Shown here: positions 61,857 through 64,000 of the stretch, in pieces | How positions within the stretch are numbered: position 1 is the first letter of the stretch | Layout: each line of letters begins with the position of its first letter | DNA from: Sinomonas gamaensis | GTDB taxonomy: Bacteria; Actinomycetota; Actinomycetes; Actinomycetales; Micrococcaceae | Direction of reading: 5' to 3' | DNA length: 64,000 bases | Assembly (NCBI RefSeq): GCF_005876955.1 | Contig: NZ_SSCL01000001.1 | Coordinates: 248,001-312,000, forward strand | Position numbers and translations under genes: made by a program | Notes under the pieces: model-generated | Database searches by the model: none | Seen by the model: the letters and a program-made list of their open reading frames with translations, nothing else | Told to the model about the DNA's origin: nothing

Positions 61857-63439
61857 CTGAGACCTCCAAGCCGCTCTCGCACCTCGTCCTCGAGCTCTCG
61901 GCCGCGGTCGAACTCGGCATACAACTCACTTGTGAGCCGTTCAATCTTGTCGCGGATTGGTTCCGAGTCGGCCTTGGCTTCCTGAGTCCCGACGTAGCGG
62001 CCGGGCGTGAGCACGAAGTCGTGCTGCTTGATCTCGTCCATGCTCGCCGCTTTCACGAAGCCGGGCACGTCCTGGTAGCCGCCGTCGTGGTTGCGCCACG
62101 CGTGGTATGCAGCGGCGATTTTCGCGATGTCCCGATCGTCGTCAAGGACCCGCAAGCGACGGGTTTCCATAACACCGAGCTTGCGGGCGTCAATGAAGAG
62201 AACTTCGTCCTGACGCTCACGGTGCCCGTTGCCGTGTCGCTCCTTAGAGACAATCCATAAGCTAACTGGGATCCCGGTGTTGAAGAAGAGCTTGTCCGGC
62301 ATGGCGACGACGCAATCCACAAGCTTGGCCTCGACCAGCTTCCGGCGGATCTCGCCCTCGCCTCCGGTCTTTGAGGACAAGGATCCGTTCGCGAGAACAA
62401 ACCCGGCTGTTCCCTTCGGGCTGAGGTGGTGGATGAAGTGCTGTACCCAGGCGAAGTTGGCATTGCCCTCGGGAGGGGTGCCGTATTTCCAGCGGGGGTC
62501 GTCAGCGAGCTTGCCGTTCCACCAGTTCGAGACGTTGAACGGTGGGTTGGCGAGGATGAAGTCCGCCCGCAGGTCGGGGTGGAGGTCCTGTGTGAAGGAG
62601 TCGGCTGAGCGGTCGCCGAGGTCTGCCTCGATGCCTCGGAGCGCGAGGTTCATCTTGGCGAGCTTCCAGGTAGTGTCGGTGTACTCCTGCCCATAGACCG
62701 AAATGTCTGTTCGTTCGCCGCCGTGGGCCTTCACGAACTCCGCCGACTGGACGAACATACCGCCCGATCCACAGGCCGGGTCGTAGACACGACCGTGGAA
62801 CGGTTCGAGCATCTCTACGAGGGTCTTGACCACGCTGCGGGGCGTGTAGAACGCTCCAGCATCCTTTCCGGACTCCTTGCCGGCGAACTGGCCGAGGAAG
62901 TATTCGTAGACGCGGCCCAAGACATCGTCGGAGCCGTGGTCGTCGCTCTCGGTGAACCCAATCGACCCGATCAGGTCAACGAGTTGGCCGAGGCGCCCCT
63001 TATCCAGGCCCTCGCGCCCATAGTTACGCGGGAGCACACCCCGGATGGTGGGGTTCTCTTTCTCGATCAGGTCCATCGCCTGGTCGATCTGCTGCCCAAT
63101 GTCGGGCAGCTTGGCGATGCCCTGCAGGTATCCCCACCGTGCCAGCTCGGGCACCCAGAAGACGTTGTGGCTGGCGTACTCGTCGCGATCCTCGAGGAAT
63201 ACTGCGCGGCGAGTCTCGTTTGGGATGTAGTCGTCCGAGTCCGGATCGCTCAGGGACGCTTCGATTGTTCGGCGGCGTTCCTCGAAGCGGTCAGAGATGT
63301 ATTTCAGGAAGACTAGGCCGAGGACGACATGCTTGTACTCGGAGGGCTCCTGGTTCCCCCGGAGAGCATCGGCGGCGTCCCAGAGGCGCTGTTCGAGCGA
63401 CTTGGCCTTGACTGGAACCTTTCTCGCGAGTCGAGCCAT
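61853..63439 (-). CDS. hsdM: Type I restriction enzyme, methyltransferase M subunit
   Basis: HsdM methylates adenine N6 at the HsdS-chosen site. The N-terminal helical domain (SLEQRLWDAADALRGNQEPSEYKHVVLGLVFLKYISD) is followed by the SAM-binding DPACGSGGMF and the catalytic NPPF (ILANPPFNVSNWW). I chose ATG 63439, giving MARLARKVPVKAKSLEQ and 528 residues; the longer open frame to 63697 adds an unconserved stretch. A four-base overlap links it to hsdS. It is the first gene of the operon. Confidence 0.96.
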   Translation of the reverse strand: MARLARKVPVKAKSLEQRLWDAADALRGNQEPSEYKHVVLGLVFLKYISDRFEERRRTIEASLSDPDSDDYIPNETRRAVFLEDRDEYASHNVFWVPELARWGYLQGIAKLPDIGQQIDQAMDLIEKENPTIRGVLPRNYGREGLDKGRLGQLVDLIGSIGFTESDDHGSDDVLGRVYEYFLGQFAGKESGKDAGAFYTPRSVVKTLVEMLEPFHGRVYDPACGSGGMFVQSAEFVKAHGGERTDISVYGQEYTDTTWKLAKMNLALRGIEADLGDRSADSFTQDLHPDLRADFILANPPFNVSNWWNGKLADDPRWKYGTPPEGNANFAWVQHFIHHLSPKGTAGFVLANGSLSSKTGGEGEIRRKLVEAKLVDCVVAMPDKLFFNTGIPVSLWIVSKERHGNGHRERQDEVLFIDARKLGVMETRRLRVLDDDRDIAKIAAAYHAWRNHDGGYQDVPGFVKAASMDEIKQHDFVLTPGRYVGTQEAKADSEPIRDKIERLTSELYAEFDRGRELEDEVRERLGGLR

Positions 63440-63812
63440 CAGAGTCCCAATCCTCGGTCCCTGGGGCAAGCCCCAGATCGCTGACGTCTGCTTCCCATCT
63501 TCCCCTCCACCAATAATGCAAATCCCAGCACCCGCTGAACTCGGGAGCAGCCCGGTCAGGTGCTTCACGATCTTCAGGATGTCATGAGCGCACGGCCTCG
63601 CTGATCCATCGGTAGACGTTTGGACATGTCGTGTCAGATGTCTGGTGCCGTGCCCCAGCGCCTGGGGCTGGCCTCTCGGAGCCTGTAGGGACCACATCGT
63701 CAGGGGCAGGATGGGCTAGAGGCAGCGTCGACGTTTCTACCGAGCCGCTAGGTAGCTGGTCCGGAACCCGGCGACGCCGGTCCAGCCCGCTTTGAACACC
63801 ACATCGACTGGG
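63440..63812. other. Upstream region of the hsd operon (373 bp)
   Basis: This should hold the promoter for hsdMSR on the minus strand. No clear -35/-10 pair, operator or control-protein gene was identified. The open frame here is the extension of hsdM and is not supported as coding. Confidence 0.4.
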
Positions 63813-64000
63813 TCACCCGTTCACTCCAGATTCATCGTTTAAGTCCGTTACAGCCCGAGACCACACCCAGGAGGTTCCCGTCACCGTAGTCGGTAGCCAT
63901 TCCGAGAACACGGTCGGAAGCGTTGGTAGCTCCCGCTCGGTGAGCTCGATGAGTGTTAGACCCCTACGTTGGGCAAGTTGCCTCTTCTGGCGCATCTTCG
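63813..64000 (-). CDS. Partial hypothetical gene running off the window
   Basis: The minus-strand frame is open to the window edge. It ends with KRQLAQRRGLTLIELTERELPTLPTVFSEWLP and a 22-residue tail. The LTLIEL strand after a helix is the kind of ending seen in small nuclease-fold or zinc-ribbon proteins, but too little is present to name it. ATG at 63995 may be internal. The direction is the same as hsdM. Confidence 0.4.
   Translation of the reverse strand, partial: KMRQKRQLAQRRGLTLIELTERELPTLPTVFSEWLPTTVTGTSWVWSRAVTDLNDESGVNG

Noticed and set aside
63440-63697. Longer N-terminus for hsdM
   Set aside because: The extension is low in conserved features and lies before the recognisable start MARLARKVPVKAKSLEQ.

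Overview
The window is high-GC chromosomal DNA of an actinobacterium, most likely a Micrococcaceae member (Arthrobacter/Sinomonas type). The evidence is the codon bias, the frequent GTG and TTG starts, the gene order coaD-yceD-rpmF-rnc-mutM-smc-ftsY, and the block rpsP-khpA-rimM-trmD-rplS-lepB-lepB-rnhB-DUF2469-yraN-comM. No rRNA, tRNA or CRISPR array was recognised.

Positions 1-30631 are core genome. First come pantothenate/CoA, 23S maturation, base-excision repair, chromosome condensation and SRP-receptor genes. Next are a secreted galactose-oxidase-like enzyme (mirror-image domain order) and an MFS transporter. A tandemly duplicated amt-glnK ammonium module follows, each copy preceded by the same 11-bp-periodic operator-like sequence. 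Then come a zwf-like dehydrogenase, ffh, thiC with a TPP riboswitch, a glyoxalase-fold enzyme behind a palindromic operator, and the ribosome/export/RNase H block. The core stops inside comM, which carries a frameshift and is cut short of its usual C-terminus.

From 30632 to the window end everything looks accessory. A large serine integrase starts six bases after the broken comM end. A short phage- or ICE-like operon follows (HTH protein, a small protein, a winged-helix replication-type protein) and runs into decayed DNA. Beyond it lie an HhH glycosylase-like protein, an ApeA-like HEPN protein, an IS481-type element with a perfect 6-bp target duplication and a frameshifted transposase, a PD-(D/E)XK protein and a DUF998-like membrane protein. 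A lower-GC cluster of four genes encodes two lipoproteins, a possible membrane-active protein and a 2TM protein. A small HEPN-like protein and a natural UmuD-UmuC fusion behind a perfect inverted repeat come next.

Positions 49.6-56.6 kb hold mostly broken genes: ATP-dependent ligase, ECF sigma factor with its partner, a lipoprotein and a uracil-DNA-glycosylase-like gene. A DUF4268-type protein there is intact. The window ends with an intact type I restriction-modification operon (hsdM-hsdS-hsdR, 4-bp overlaps, minus strand) beside a DUF6994-like gene. The accessory half therefore reads as a defence and DNA-repair island with strong signs of turnover. The missing 3' end of comM is not seen and probably lies beyond base 64000.
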